From Thermocrinis minervae (lineage in GTDB: Bacteria; Aquificota; Aquificia; Aquificales; Aquificaceae), in contig NZ_LT670846.1 of NCBI RefSeq assembly GCF_900142435.1, forward strand, positions 1,303,822 through 1,367,821: DNA of 64,000 nucleotides. Reading direction: 5' to 3'. Positions 42,126 to 51,496 of the stretch are shown here, piece after piece (the stretch's first letter is position 1; every line of letters begins with the position of its first letter). Position numbers and translations under genes: made by a program. The notes beneath the pieces are model-generated. The model was not told the DNA's origin, did no database searches, and was given only the letters and a program-made list of their open reading frames with translations.

Positions 42126-44945
42126 ATGGAGTTTTTAAAGAAGCTCTTTGGAAAGAAAAGAGAGCAATCACAGCAAGAGTACATAGTACAAACACCAGCA
42201 GGAACCTTAGAGCTTGCCATAGACAAAGATATAGAGAAGGATCCTGACGCGCGCATAGACGAGTTTTGGATAGAAACTATAGGTGTATCCGAGGACGGTT
42301 ATTGGGTACTCGTAGGAAGGCGACACGGCATAATCCAACTTTACGACTGGTCTGGTAAGCTTCACAGGCTACCCTCAAGACCCGTGGCCCAGGTAATCTC
42401 GGATGTAGTCTTCAGTGGCAGTTATCTGGCCCTACTCACACCCCCCTACTTAGTCATCTACAAGATGGAAGACCCCAAAAGACCCTCCACATGGAAGGTC
42501 ATGAAGATATCCCAAGAAGGCATAAGGCCTTCAGGAGGACTTGATCTCAAAGGAAACGTACTAGCCTTTGGCGTGGTGGGAGACAGAGTTTATACCATAG
42601 ACGTCACATCTGATGCCCTCTTTCAAACGGTGGAGTTTAAAAGCGCTTTTAGCTACAGAGAAGCACAGATAGGTGAGTTAAGAAGTATAAGGATTTTGGA
42701 CAACTCTAAGCTTGTTCTATCAGGTACCAACAGAGTTGCCATATACAGCATAGGCGGTAATCTCCTTACCACCCTTGATTATCCATCAGGAAAGGCCCTT
42801 GAGGTAACTTCCAAAGGTATTCTGGTTGCAAACTCAAACAGGCTAATCCTCTATGACGTAAACCTAGACAGAGAAGTAAGCGATGCAGAGCTGTCAGTAA
42901 ACATATCCACCATAAGTATTGATCCTTCCGAGAACTTTGCGTTCTGTGCAGACAAAGAGTCAAACAGGCTGTCCATAGTCTACCTTCCCGAAATGGCGGA
43001 GATATCTCTGATGGAGGGCTTTGGCTATTCGGTGGTGAAGGTAAGCCCCGACGGAAGCCTATACACCTGCACTGTAGAAGATGTCCAAGACAAAAGGTAC
43101 TACAACCTAGTAAAGCTAAACACAAATCTTGTAGACTTTTACTACCCTCCCCAAAGGCAAAAGCAGATAATCAGCAACCTTCAAGACACTTACAAGAAGT
43201 TTTTAAAAGCACTTTCACAGGTAAAGACGGAGGAGGAGATAGAAAACATAAAGGAGTACAAAGAGCTCCTCTCGTACGATTTTCCCCTCAGGGAAGTAAG
43301 GAAGCTCATAAAGGAAGCCCAAGAACAGGTAGATAAAAAAAGGTTAGAGCTCTTCATAGAAAAGATCCAGAAGGCTATAAATAATAAGGAGATTACAGGT
43401 AAGGACCTTTACACCCTTGAGGAGAGAATAAAACATTCCACATCGCCAGAGAGGGAAACCTTAGAGAAGCTAAAGCAGAAGGTACTAGACTACTTTGAGC
43501 AGGAACTTCAAGAGAGGCTCCTCAAAATAAAACATGCACTGTCTAACATCCAAGCTTACAGCCTACAGGACCTCGAGACCATAGAGGATATTAAGGAGTT
43601 TAGAGCCTTCATATCTACCCTACCCACATCTTTACAGTCAAAGGCCCAGGAGTCGCTTTTGAGAACCCTTCAAGAGAAGATAGTACAGGAAAGGTTAAAG
43701 AGGTACAGCATAAAGACGGCAGAAGATAGAGTACTCTTTGGAAACGAAGAGTTTCCTAAGTTCTCAGGTCAGAGGAGAAAGCTAAACTGGCATTTAAAAG
43801 TGGAAGAGAGATTTCTGTATGATGGAAGAGAATACGCACGTATAGCCTTTGAGAGGGACGATGGAGTCCTATTAGAGCCCAAGAGGTACCCTAACATCCT
43901 ACCCACAGAGGAGCTAAAGCATCCACCTCTTTGGCTTAGGCGATATCTCAGACACCTTAAAGGCCTTTACTCCTACCAGGAGTACAGGATACCCCTCTTT
44001 GTTGCCTATGAAGAAACTCCGTGGTTCGTACAAAACTTAGAGAAGTTCGTCTCTCACATAAAGGAACAGCTAGAGTACCAAGAGGGCATACTCATACTGG
44101 AGGGTGATGCAGGAACTGGTAAGAACTTCCTAGTAGAGGTCTTCTCGGCTCTTACCAACAGACCGCTCTACATAGTCCCTTGTAACTCCAAGATGGAAAA
44201 GGAGGACATCACCTTTACCTACGAGTTTGATGCAAAAAGGGGCACAAGGAGGGTTTACTCGGACCTAGTTAGAGCTTTGCAAACGCCTGGAGCCGTCATT
44301 TACTTTGACGAGATAAACACACTACCTGCCTCCCTGGTAAAGATATTCAACTCCCTGTTTGATTACAGAAGGTACTTAGTTCTGTCTTCAGGAGAGGTCA
44401 TAAAGGCAAGGCCTGACGTAATATTGGTGGGTGGGATGAACCCACAGAATTACTTGGGTGTTTCGGAGCTTCCACAGGACGTAAAGTCTCGTGCCGATGT
44501 GCTTTTTGTAGACTACCCACCCTTTGAAGATCCATCTGGCTTCTACTATCCAGACGAGGCGCTCATACTAAGGAGCTTTGTACCAGAGGTGTCCTCTCTA
44601 ACAAAGGAAGACTTTGTTTACCTTTGGTATCACGTGATAAACGGTGTGCCTACAGAGAGGTCCACACAGGTATACACCCCAGAGAGAGAAAAGTATGCAC
44701 GGCGCATTTATGAGATCCTAAAGATAGCAAACGCCATAAGGAAGGCCTATAGAGAATATCAAACCCAACAATCAGAAGAACCGGTAGAGCTTGTCTTCTC
44801 CATAAGGGACACCATAAGGTGTGCAAGAAGGATAGTAAAGTACGAAGACACAAAAAAGCTCGTACTTGAGAGCATGCTTCCAAAGGTGAGCTCTCCCCTT
44901 GAAAGAGAGGTGATAAAGAGTTTAGTAGAGAACGTAGACCTTTAA
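42126..44945 (+). CDS. Beta-propeller / coiled-coil / AAA ATPase fusion protein
   Basis: A 939-residue cytoplasmic protein of unknown role. Residues about 1-330 form repeated beta segments with a WD40/PQQ-propeller look (GYWVLVGRRHGIIQLYDW, LALLTPPYLVIYKM, KLVLSGTNRVAIYSI). About 340-560 is charged and helical, predicted coiled coil. The C-terminus (about 620-939) is a MoxR/dynein-related (AAA_5) ATPase with Walker A GDAGTGKNF (660-668), Walker B VIYFDEINTLP (about 724) and a GGMNP sensor segment. CATAAT lies 7 bases before the ATG, inside the end of miaA, so it probably has its own promoter. The combination suggests an ATP-driven chaperone for a large partner; the partner is unknown. Confidence 0.7.
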   Translation: MEFLKKLFGKKREQSQQEYIVQTPAGTLELAIDKDIEKDPDARIDEFWIETIGVSEDGYWVLVGRRHGIIQLYDWSGKLHRLPSRPVAQVISDVVFSGSYLALLTPPYLVIYKMEDPKRPSTWKVMKISQEGIRPSGGLDLKGNVLAFGVVGDRVYTIDVTSDALFQTVEFKSAFSYREAQIGELRSIRILDNSKLVLSGTNRVAIYSIGGNLLTTLDYPSGKALEVTSKGILVANSNRLILYDVNLDREVSDAELSVNISTISIDPSENFAFCADKESNRLSIVYLPEMAEISLMEGFGYSVVKVSPDGSLYTCTVEDVQDKRYYNLVKLNTNLVDFYYPPQRQKQIISNLQDTYKKFLKALSQVKTEEEIENIKEYKELLSYDFPLREVRKLIKEAQEQVDKKRLELFIEKIQKAINNKEITGKDLYTLEERIKHSTSPERETLEKLKQKVLDYFEQELQERLLKIKHALSNIQAYSLQDLETIEDIKEFRAFISTLPTSLQSKAQESLLRTLQEKIVQERLKRYSIKTAEDRVLFGNEEFPKFSGQRRKLNWHLKVEERFLYDGREYARIAFERDDGVLLEPKRYPNILPTEELKHPPLWLRRYLRHLKGLYSYQEYRIPLFVAYEETPWFVQNLEKFVSHIKEQLEYQEGILILEGDAGTGKNFLVEVFSALTNRPLYIVPCNSKMEKEDITFTYEFDAKRGTRRVYSDLVRALQTPGAVIYFDEINTLPASLVKIFNSLFDYRRYLVLSSGEVIKARPDVILVGGMNPQNYLGVSELPQDVKSRADVLFVDYPPFEDPSGFYYPDEALILRSFVPEVSSLTKEDFVYLWYHVINGVPTERSTQVYTPEREKYARRIYEILKIANAIRKAYREYQTQQSEEPVELVFSIRDTIRCARRIVKYEDTKKLVLESMLPKVSSPLEREVIKSLVENVDL

Positions 44946-44949
44946 GCCC

Positions 44950-46287
44950 ATGGAAAATCCCATCATTATAAGCGGCGAGGCAAGGACCTTTGATGTACTA
45001 AAGACCGTACTAAAGCTTGCCTACCCGGTGATCCTCTCCAACCTACTCTACACCATTGAAAGTGCCTTTTCCATAATACTGGTCTCCGGCATATCCTCAA
45101 CGGCCGTGGCAGCAGTCGGCTATTCCGCCAGTATGCTGTGGTTCATATACTCCTTCATGGCTCTATCCTACACGGGTACGTCCGTGCTCGTGGCTCAAAG
45201 AAAGGGAGCCCGAAAGGATCCGTCCCCAGCTTTCGTATGGGGTCTTCTTATCTCCTTTCTCATAGCCCTGCCTCTAACCTTCTGGGGAACTGATCTGGTA
45301 GCCATGCTCATGCTTAGCTTTGGAGCCTCAGATCAAGTAGTTTCCTTGGCTAAGAAGTACCTGGATCCCATATTCATGTTCATAACCGTTGGGTTTATCA
45401 CAAACACCGTGTACGCAGCCTACAATGGCTACGGAGATACCAAAACTCCCTTCAAGGTGGCCCTCCTTATGAACATCACCAACATACTCACCGCTTACCT
45501 TCTCATATACGGCAGGTTTGGAATGCCAGCCCTTGGAGTGTATGGAGCCGGCCTTGGAGTCGCTATATCCGAAGTGGTAGGCCTTTTGGTTTACGTTATC
45601 CTTTACCTTTTTTATAGAAAACCCTTCGAGGTAAGTTTTCGCTTTGACCTTTCTGAACTTAAGGAGTTTTTAAGGATAGGGACTCCTACAGCCTTTGAAA
45701 GAGGTATAACAAGTTTGTCCTTTAACATCTTCGTGGGCTTCCTGGCTAGTTTTGGAGATAAGGTACTTGCAGCCCATCAGGTAGGCCTGAGGGTAGAAAG
45801 TGTCTCCTTCATGATAGGCTTCGGCTTTATGGTTGCATCTACGGTCATATCTGGTCAGAACTGGGGTGCTGGAAACTACCAGGGTTTGGATAAAGCCGTC
45901 AGCGTGATAGCCCATACTACCGCCTTTACGATGGGGCTATTGGCTCTACCTATGCTTATGTTTCCTTCGTACCTATCCATGATTTTTACCAAAGACCCAG
46001 AGGTGATAAAGTATGCTTCCTACTACCTTATGCTGGTGGCACTTTCCCAACCCCAGATGGCATACGCCAGCATATACTCGGGTGCACTAAAAGGTATGGG
46101 AAAGACAGCCCTCACCATGTGGATAAACATCCTATCCTTTTGGCTCTTTAGGATAGTGCCCTCTTACCTATTACTTCCAGTCTTTAAAAGCCCTCTTGTA
46201 CCCTGGATCTTTATGAGCGTGGAGATGACCCTAAGAAGCTTGCTCTTCCATTCGGTATACAAAAGGGTGATGAAGGCTTATCTCTAA
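44950..46287 (+). CDS. MATE-family efflux transporter
   Basis: A 445-residue protein with about 12 membrane helices, arranged as two repeats. LKLAYPVILSNLLYTIESAFSIILVSGIS opens the N-half; KEFLRIGTPTAFERGITSLSFNIFVG and VSGQNWGAGNY in the C-half match the NorM/MATE pattern. It would export cationic or toxic compounds using the proton or sodium gradient. It lies five bases after the AAA protein gene. Confidence 0.92.
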   Translation: MENPIIISGEARTFDVLKTVLKLAYPVILSNLLYTIESAFSIILVSGISSTAVAAVGYSASMLWFIYSFMALSYTGTSVLVAQRKGARKDPSPAFVWGLLISFLIALPLTFWGTDLVAMLMLSFGASDQVVSLAKKYLDPIFMFITVGFITNTVYAAYNGYGDTKTPFKVALLMNITNILTAYLLIYGRFGMPALGVYGAGLGVAISEVVGLLVYVILYLFYRKPFEVSFRFDLSELKEFLRIGTPTAFERGITSLSFNIFVGFLASFGDKVLAAHQVGLRVESVSFMIGFGFMVASTVISGQNWGAGNYQGLDKAVSVIAHTTAFTMGLLALPMLMFPSYLSMIFTKDPEVIKYASYYLMLVALSQPQMAYASIYSGALKGMGKTALTMWINILSFWLFRIVPSYLLLPVFKSPLVPWIFMSVEMTLRSLLFHSVYKRVMKAYL

Positions 46288-46314
46288 CCTCATACAAAGA
46301 ACCCACTCAGGGAA

Positions 46315-46320
46315 TAATAT
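46315..46320 (+). promoter_or_regulatory. -10 box giving a leaderless start for rlmN
   Basis: TAATAT ends 8 bases before the rlmN ATG at 46329. No Shine-Dalgarno is seen. Confidence 0.45.
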
Positions 46321-46328
46321 TATCACCT

Positions 46329-47402
46329 ATGAAAAGCTTGCTTTCTTTCACCCTCGAGGAGCTAAAGGATGAGGTAAAGGCCTTAGGATGGGAAGAGTAC
46401 AGGGCTTCACAGATACTAAACTGGCTCTACAAAAAGTTTGAGACAGACTTTGACAGAATGACCAACCTATCAAAGGAACACAGGCAGAAGCTAAAGGAGC
46501 TCTACACAGTTCACACACTTACCATGGTAGGAAAAGTTCCAGCCTCGGACTCTACCAAGTATCTTTTTAAGACCCACGACGGTCACATAATAGAGACAGT
46601 ACTCATAAGAGAAAGGGACCACCTTACCCTGTGTGTTTCTTCCCAAGTAGGTTGCGCCGTTGGTTGTACCTTTTGCGCCACAGCCTTGGATGGTCTAAAG
46701 AGGAACCTTACCACCGAAGAAATAGTAGATCAGTTCTTACAAGTCCAGAGGGACATTCCCGAGAGGATAAGAAACGTAGTCTTCATGGGTATGGGTGAGC
46801 CCCTTGCCAACTACGAAAATGTGAGGAAAGCTGTTAGCATACTCGTAAGTCCGTGGGGTGTAGATCTTTCTAAGAGAAGGGTAAGCATATCCACAAGCGG
46901 ACTCATAGCACAGCTAAGGAGAATGGCACAAGACCCTCTGATGAGAGAGCTAAATCTTGCAGTTTCCATAAACGCCACTACCCAAAGCCAGAGAGAAATA
47001 CTCATGCCCATCACCAAGACCAACACCCTTGAAGAGCTCTTTAACACCCTAAAGGAGTTTCCATATCCACCAGACAGGAGGATAATGCTTGAGTACGTTC
47101 TGATAGAAGGCGTCAATGACACAAAAGAAGATGCCATAAGGCTTGCAAACCTTATAGGCAGGCATAAGAAGAAGTTCAAGGTCAACCTGATACCTTACAA
47201 CCCAGATCCCATCCTTCCCTACAGAAGGCCTACTATGGACAGGGTGTACACCTTCCAGAAGGTACTATGGGACAAGGGAATCTCTGCCTTCATAAGGATA
47301 AGTAAGGGTATAGAGGTCTTTGGTGCATGCGGTCAGCTTAGGATAAGGAGACATCATGAAGATAGGAGGCTTCTTGATTATCTGAGCTTCCACGTTAAAT
47401 AG
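46329..47402 (+). CDS. rlmN: Dual-specificity rRNA/tRNA adenine C2-methyltransferase RlmN
   Basis: A 357-residue radical SAM enzyme methylating A2503 of 23S rRNA and A37 of some tRNAs. The radical SAM Cys triad is in CAVGCTFCATA; GMGEPLANYENV and the later LIPYNP are family hallmarks, and the methyl-carrying Cys is in FGACGQLR near the C-terminus. Length is typical. A 116-base gap follows (47403-47518) with no visible gene and no clear terminator. Confidence 0.96.
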   Translation: MKSLLSFTLEELKDEVKALGWEEYRASQILNWLYKKFETDFDRMTNLSKEHRQKLKELYTVHTLTMVGKVPASDSTKYLFKTHDGHIIETVLIRERDHLTLCVSSQVGCAVGCTFCATALDGLKRNLTTEEIVDQFLQVQRDIPERIRNVVFMGMGEPLANYENVRKAVSILVSPWGVDLSKRRVSISTSGLIAQLRRMAQDPLMRELNLAVSINATTQSQREILMPITKTNTLEELFNTLKEFPYPPDRRIMLEYVLIEGVNDTKEDAIRLANLIGRHKKKFKVNLIPYNPDPILPYRRPTMDRVYTFQKVLWDKGISAFIRISKGIEVFGACGQLRIRRHHEDRRLLDYLSFHVK

Positions 47403-47504
47403 CTTGAAAAGTCCTCTGATAGATCTTTACCTAAAAGCAACGCTGTAAGGAACTTTATCCAGTTTCTTACCTCAAGACTTGAAATATTATCCACCGTGGA
47501 TGCA

Positions 47505-47510
47505 TAAATT
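47505..47510 (+). promoter_or_regulatory. -10 box giving a leaderless start for mnmG
   Basis: TAAATT ends 8 bases before the mnmG ATG at 47519. The preceding 100 bases hold no gene. Confidence 0.4.
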
Positions 47511-47518
47511 ACATTACT

Positions 47519-49363
47519 ATGCTAGTTGAAGAGTTTGACGTAGTGGTAATCGGTGGAGGGCATGCGGGTATAGAAGCAGCCCTAGCCGCCGCCCGTATGG
47601 GCGCAAAGACAGTCATGTTCGTCCTAAACGCCGACAACATAGGCCAGATGTCCTGCAACCCTGCCATAGGAGGTATAGCAAAGGGTATAGTGGTAAGAGA
47701 AATAGACGCTTTGGGTGGCGAGATGGGTAAGGCCATAGATCAAACGGGCATACAGTTTAAGATGCTAAACACCCGTAAAGGTAAGGCTGTATGGTCTCCG
47801 AGGGCTCAGGCAGATAAAAAGCGCTACAGGGAGTACATGAAAAAAGTCTGTGAAAACCAAGAAAACCTTTACATAAAGCAAGATGAGGTCGTGGACATAA
47901 TAGTAGAAGATGGAAGGGTTGTCGCTGTAAGAACAAAACTTGGACTCGAGTACAAAACTAAAGCGGTAGTAGTAGCAACTGGTACCTTTCTCAACGGTCT
48001 TATATACATAGGTGACAAGACCTTCCCGGCAGGTAGAGCATGGGAGCCAAGGTCAGAGGGCCTTTCTGAATTCTACAAGAGATACGGCTTTACCATGATG
48101 AGGTTTAAAACTGGCACACCAGCAAGGTTAGACAAGAGAACCATAGATTTTTCTTCCCTTGAGGTAGCACCAGGAGATGACCCGCCGCCTAAATTCTCCT
48201 TCTGGACGGATCCAGTAGGCACCTACTACTTTGAAAAGGGGAAACCACAAGTAAACTGCTGGATAACCTACACCACACCAAAAACGCACGAGATAATAAG
48301 GAAAAACCTTCATAGGACTGCACTCTACGGTGGCCTCATAAAGGGTATAGGACCCAGGTACTGTCCTTCCATAGAAGACAAGGTGGTCAAGTTTCCAGAC
48401 AAGGAGAGGCACCAGATATTCTTGGAACCGGAAGGTCTGGACACCATAGAGATATACCCCAATGGCCTTTCCACCTCTCTACCTGAGGAGATCCAGTGGG
48501 AACTATACAGATCCATACCAGGACTTGAAAAGGTGGAGCTTATAAGACCGGCCTACGCCATAGAGTACGACGTAGTTTCTCCCACAGAGCTATACCCAAC
48601 CCTTGAAACCAAAAAGATAAAAGGGCTTTTCCACGCTGGAAACTTGAACGGTACCACAGGGTACGAAGAGGCTGCAGGTCAGGGCATACTAGCAGGCATA
48701 AACGCTGCCCTCAGAGCTTTTGGCAAAGAACCCATCTACCTAAGGAGAGACGAGAGTTACATAGGCGTGATGATAGACGACCTTACTACCAAAGGTGTAT
48801 TTGAACCCTACAGACTCTTCACCTCTCGCTCCGAGTGGAGACTATACCTTAGACAAGACAATGCCATCCTAAGACTTGCTAAGTTGGGTAGGGAGCTAGG
48901 TCTTCTGACGGAAGAACAGTACAAGCTAGTCCAGGACAAGGAAAAGCAAATAAGGGAATGGATAGAATTCTACAAAACACAGAAGGTAGTAGTAGCAGTA
49001 GGCCAAGATTCAAGGCCGTACACACCTTCACAGCTTCTGACGGCCGAATTCACCCTCTCTGATCTTACTTCCTTTGGTTTTGATGTGCCTAAAGATCCAT
49101 ATGTGGCAGAAGAGGTAGAGATAGAACTAAAGTACGAGCCTTACATAGAAAGAGAAAGGAAGTTAAACGAAAGACTTAAGAAGCTGGAGGATACACTTCT
49201 GCCACCCGATATAGACTACGACAAAGTACCTGGTCTTACGACGGAAGCCAGAGAGAAGCTAAAGAAGTTCAGACCCCTAACAGTAGGACAAGCTTCACGC
49301 ATAGACGGCATAACACCGGCCACAATTACGGCCCTTCTTGCCTACCTTGGCAAACTTGATTGA
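47519..49363 (+). CDS. mnmG: tRNA uridine 5-carboxymethylaminomethyl modification enzyme MnmG
   Basis: A 614-residue FAD protein (GidA) that, with MnmE, modifies U34 of several tRNAs. FAD-binding GGGHAG lies at residues 13-18, followed by MSCNPAIGGIAKG, the GTPARL segment, HAGNLNGTTGYEEAAGQG and SRSEWRLYLRQDNA. The C-terminal helical domain that binds MnmE ends in GITPATITALLAYL. The last 38 bases overlap the convergent cysteine-cluster gene. Confidence 0.97.
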   Translation: MLVEEFDVVVIGGGHAGIEAALAAARMGAKTVMFVLNADNIGQMSCNPAIGGIAKGIVVREIDALGGEMGKAIDQTGIQFKMLNTRKGKAVWSPRAQADKKRYREYMKKVCENQENLYIKQDEVVDIIVEDGRVVAVRTKLGLEYKTKAVVVATGTFLNGLIYIGDKTFPAGRAWEPRSEGLSEFYKRYGFTMMRFKTGTPARLDKRTIDFSSLEVAPGDDPPPKFSFWTDPVGTYYFEKGKPQVNCWITYTTPKTHEIIRKNLHRTALYGGLIKGIGPRYCPSIEDKVVKFPDKERHQIFLEPEGLDTIEIYPNGLSTSLPEEIQWELYRSIPGLEKVELIRPAYAIEYDVVSPTELYPTLETKKIKGLFHAGNLNGTTGYEEAAGQGILAGINAALRAFGKEPIYLRRDESYIGVMIDDLTTKGVFEPYRLFTSRSEWRLYLRQDNAILRLAKLGRELGLLTEEQYKLVQDKEKQIREWIEFYKTQKVVVAVGQDSRPYTPSQLLTAEFTLSDLTSFGFDVPKDPYVAEEVEIELKYEPYIERERKLNERLKKLEDTLLPPDIDYDKVPGLTTEAREKLKKFRPLTVGQASRIDGITPATITALLAYLGKLD

Positions 49364-50063
49364 AAAGCTTTTCAAAGTTGTCCAAAGAGTTAAGATGTGC
49401 ATATATGTACCTGAGGTAACCTTTCCTCTGTAATTCCACGAGGATTTTCTTAGGAAGGGCCATGAGCTTCTCCTCGTCCACAAAGTTAAAGCTTATCTCC
49501 TTCCCTTCCATTACATACTTTCCACCCACTATTATTCCCAATGAGAAGAGCTCTTTCACAAACCTCTTGGTTTCTTCCATCTGCTGGTTTATCCTCAAGG
49601 AGTACTGGATAAACTCCTCCAGGAAATAAGGGTTTAGATCTTTATCAAGAAAGATAGGCTCACCTTGGTCCTCTGAAAAACCAGGACACGTAAAGTCTAC
49701 AAACAAGCTGTCACCTCTTATAAGAAAAGGGTACTGTCTGCAGGCGTAAGGCTTATCTTTTCCGAGGAGGCAACCCAAACCATCCTTCAAGTACACACAC
49801 CTGTCTGCTTCATCAAGCCTAAAGTAAACACACAGCAGCTTTTCTTCCTCTCCTTCTTTATCCACTTCAACGGTAAAGACCACAGGAAAGTACCTTGAAA
49901 GTGGTATAAGCTCCTCCAGCACTATAGAGCTTCTGGTAGGTTGTCTACAACACTGAACGCTACACGAACTCTTTAGACATTCCCATCTTAGGTTTTTGTG
50001 CTTTTCTGGATCTAAAGGTTCTACATGCGAAAAAAGCTCTACTCTATCCCGAGTCTTTTCCAT
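49326..50063 (-). CDS. YkgJ-family cysteine cluster protein
   Basis: A 245-residue protein with a CxxCC-type metal cluster region: CSVQCCRQP (about residues 34-42), then CLLGKDKPYACRQYPF (about 102-117), the layout of the YkgJ/Fe-S or zinc oxidoreductase family. Function is not established for the family. The start ATG at 50063 lies within the end of ubiD, a 25-base overlap; a later start is possible. The 3' end overlaps mnmG on the other strand. Confidence 0.72.
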   Translation of the reverse strand: MEKTRDRVELFSHVEPLDPEKHKNLRWECLKSSCSVQCCRQPTRSSIVLEELIPLSRYFPVVFTVEVDKEGEEEKLLCVYFRLDEADRCVYLKDGLGCLLGKDKPYACRQYPFLIRGDSLFVDFTCPGFSEDQGEPIFLDKDLNPYFLEEFIQYSLRINQQMEETKRFVKELFSLGIIVGGKYVMEGKEISFNFVDEEKLMALPKKILVELQRKGYLRYIYAHLNSLDNFEKLFNQVCQGRQEGP

Positions 50064-51496
50064 ATTTGATCTATCCTCTTCTTTACTTCTTCAGACATAC
50101 TTATGACCTTTGGCCACTGTCTTGTGTAACCTTCTTCTTTCCACTTGGTTGTGGCATCCACTATCATCTTGCCACCAAAGCCTACTTCGTTAGTAGAGTG
50201 GTCGAGCACATCTATGGGTCCTTTCAGGATAAGGACATCCCTCGATGGGTCCACGTTGTTACCCCAAGCCCAAAGCACTTGGCCAAAGTCATGCACATCT
50301 ATATCTTCATCAAAGACTACTATATGTTTGGTAAGGGACATAAGACCTAGTCCCAAGAGGGCGTAAGCTACCTTAAAGGCATGTCCTGGATAGCGCTTCT
50401 TTATGGATACAAAACAGAAGTTGTGGAAGACTCCCTCTGCCGGTAAGTGGTAGTCTACTACCTCAGGAAGGTTGAACTTTATAAGGGGTAGAAAGATCCT
50501 CTCCGTTGCCCAGCCTATGTACTTGTCCTCCTGCGGTGGTATGCCCACTATAGTAGCCAGGTATATGGGATCCTTCCTGTGAAGGATGGCCGTTATGTGC
50601 ATCTTTGGATACTTGTCCACGGGAGTATAAAAGCCCGTATGATCTCCAAAAGGTCCTTCGTCCACTAGTGGTTCCTCAGGGTCCACGTACCCTTCTATGA
50701 CTATCTCCGAATAGGCTGGGTATTCAAGGTCTACCGTGATACCCTTTATGAGTTCCACACCCTCTTCTCTTATAAGCCCCGCAAAGAGATATTCATCTAC
50801 CTCTGGTGGAAGGGGAGCGGAGGCCACGTAGGACAGTACAGGATCACCACCTATAGCTATGGCAACCTCCAGCTTTTTTCCAAGCCTTTTTGCCTTCCAG
50901 TAGTGATGATTTCCATCTTTGTGGATCTGCCAGTGCAGAGCCAGCTCTGTGGAAGATAAAACTTGAACCCTGTAGAGGCCCACGTTCCTTATGCCGCTTT
51001 CGGGATCTTTCGTGATAACCTGACCAAAGGTAATATACCTTCCACCGTCCTCGGGCCAGCATTTGAGTATAGGAAACTCAAGCACGTCTATCCTATCCTT
51101 TTTTACGTTCTCCCTTACAGGTCCATCCTTTACCACTTTTGGAAGGGAGTCGTTCAACTTTTTAAGCTCTGGAAGCTTCTTTAGCTTGTCAAGGAAGGTA
51201 TGGGGTATTTCAGGCCTTAACAGTTTATAGAGCTTCCAGCCTATGTCTTCTAAGTTTTCATAGCCAAGGGCTAGCTTTATCCTCCTTTCGGATCCTAGCA
51301 TGTTGGTAAGGATCCTATGTCCTGGATAATCCTTCACCTTTTCAAAGAGAAGGGCCTTTCCACCACCTTTAAGCTTACATGTTCTGTCTGTTATCTCCGT
51401 TATCTCCAGTATGGGAGAAACTTCCTCCCTTATCCTGATGAGCTCCTTCTCCTTTTCAAGGACTTTTAGAAAATCCCTCAGGTCTTTGAAAGGCAA
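50039..51496 (-). CDS. ubiD: UbiD-family (prenylated FMN) decarboxylase
   Basis: A 485-residue decarboxylase. EGPFGDHTGFYTP, TIVGIPPQEDKYIG and AWGNNVDPSRDV are hallmarks of UbiD/MenA-type prFMN enzymes. In organisms using the futalosine route the homolog decarboxylates a naphthoic acid precursor of menaquinone; that role is likely here but unproven. The start is TTG at 51496, with TTGGAGG seven bases upstream; it overlaps purF by 19 bases. The UbiX flavin prenyltransferase is not adjacent. Confidence 0.9.
   Translation of the reverse strand: MPFKDLRDFLKVLEKEKELIRIREEVSPILEITEITDRTCKLKGGGKALLFEKVKDYPGHRILTNMLGSERRIKLALGYENLEDIGWKLYKLLRPEIPHTFLDKLKKLPELKKLNDSLPKVVKDGPVRENVKKDRIDVLEFPILKCWPEDGGRYITFGQVITKDPESGIRNVGLYRVQVLSSTELALHWQIHKDGNHHYWKAKRLGKKLEVAIAIGGDPVLSYVASAPLPPEVDEYLFAGLIREEGVELIKGITVDLEYPAYSEIVIEGYVDPEEPLVDEGPFGDHTGFYTPVDKYPKMHITAILHRKDPIYLATIVGIPPQEDKYIGWATERIFLPLIKFNLPEVVDYHLPAEGVFHNFCFVSIKKRYPGHAFKVAYALLGLGLMSLTKHIVVFDEDIDVHDFGQVLWAWGNNVDPSRDVLILKGPIDVLDHSTNEVGFGGKMIVDATTKWKEEGYTRQWPKVISMSEEVKKRIDQIWKRLGIE

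Noticed and set aside
47403..47518. Small gene or terminator between rlmN and mnmG
   Set aside because: No frame with a start signal and no convincing stem-loop with a T run; only the -10 box near 47505 is kept.
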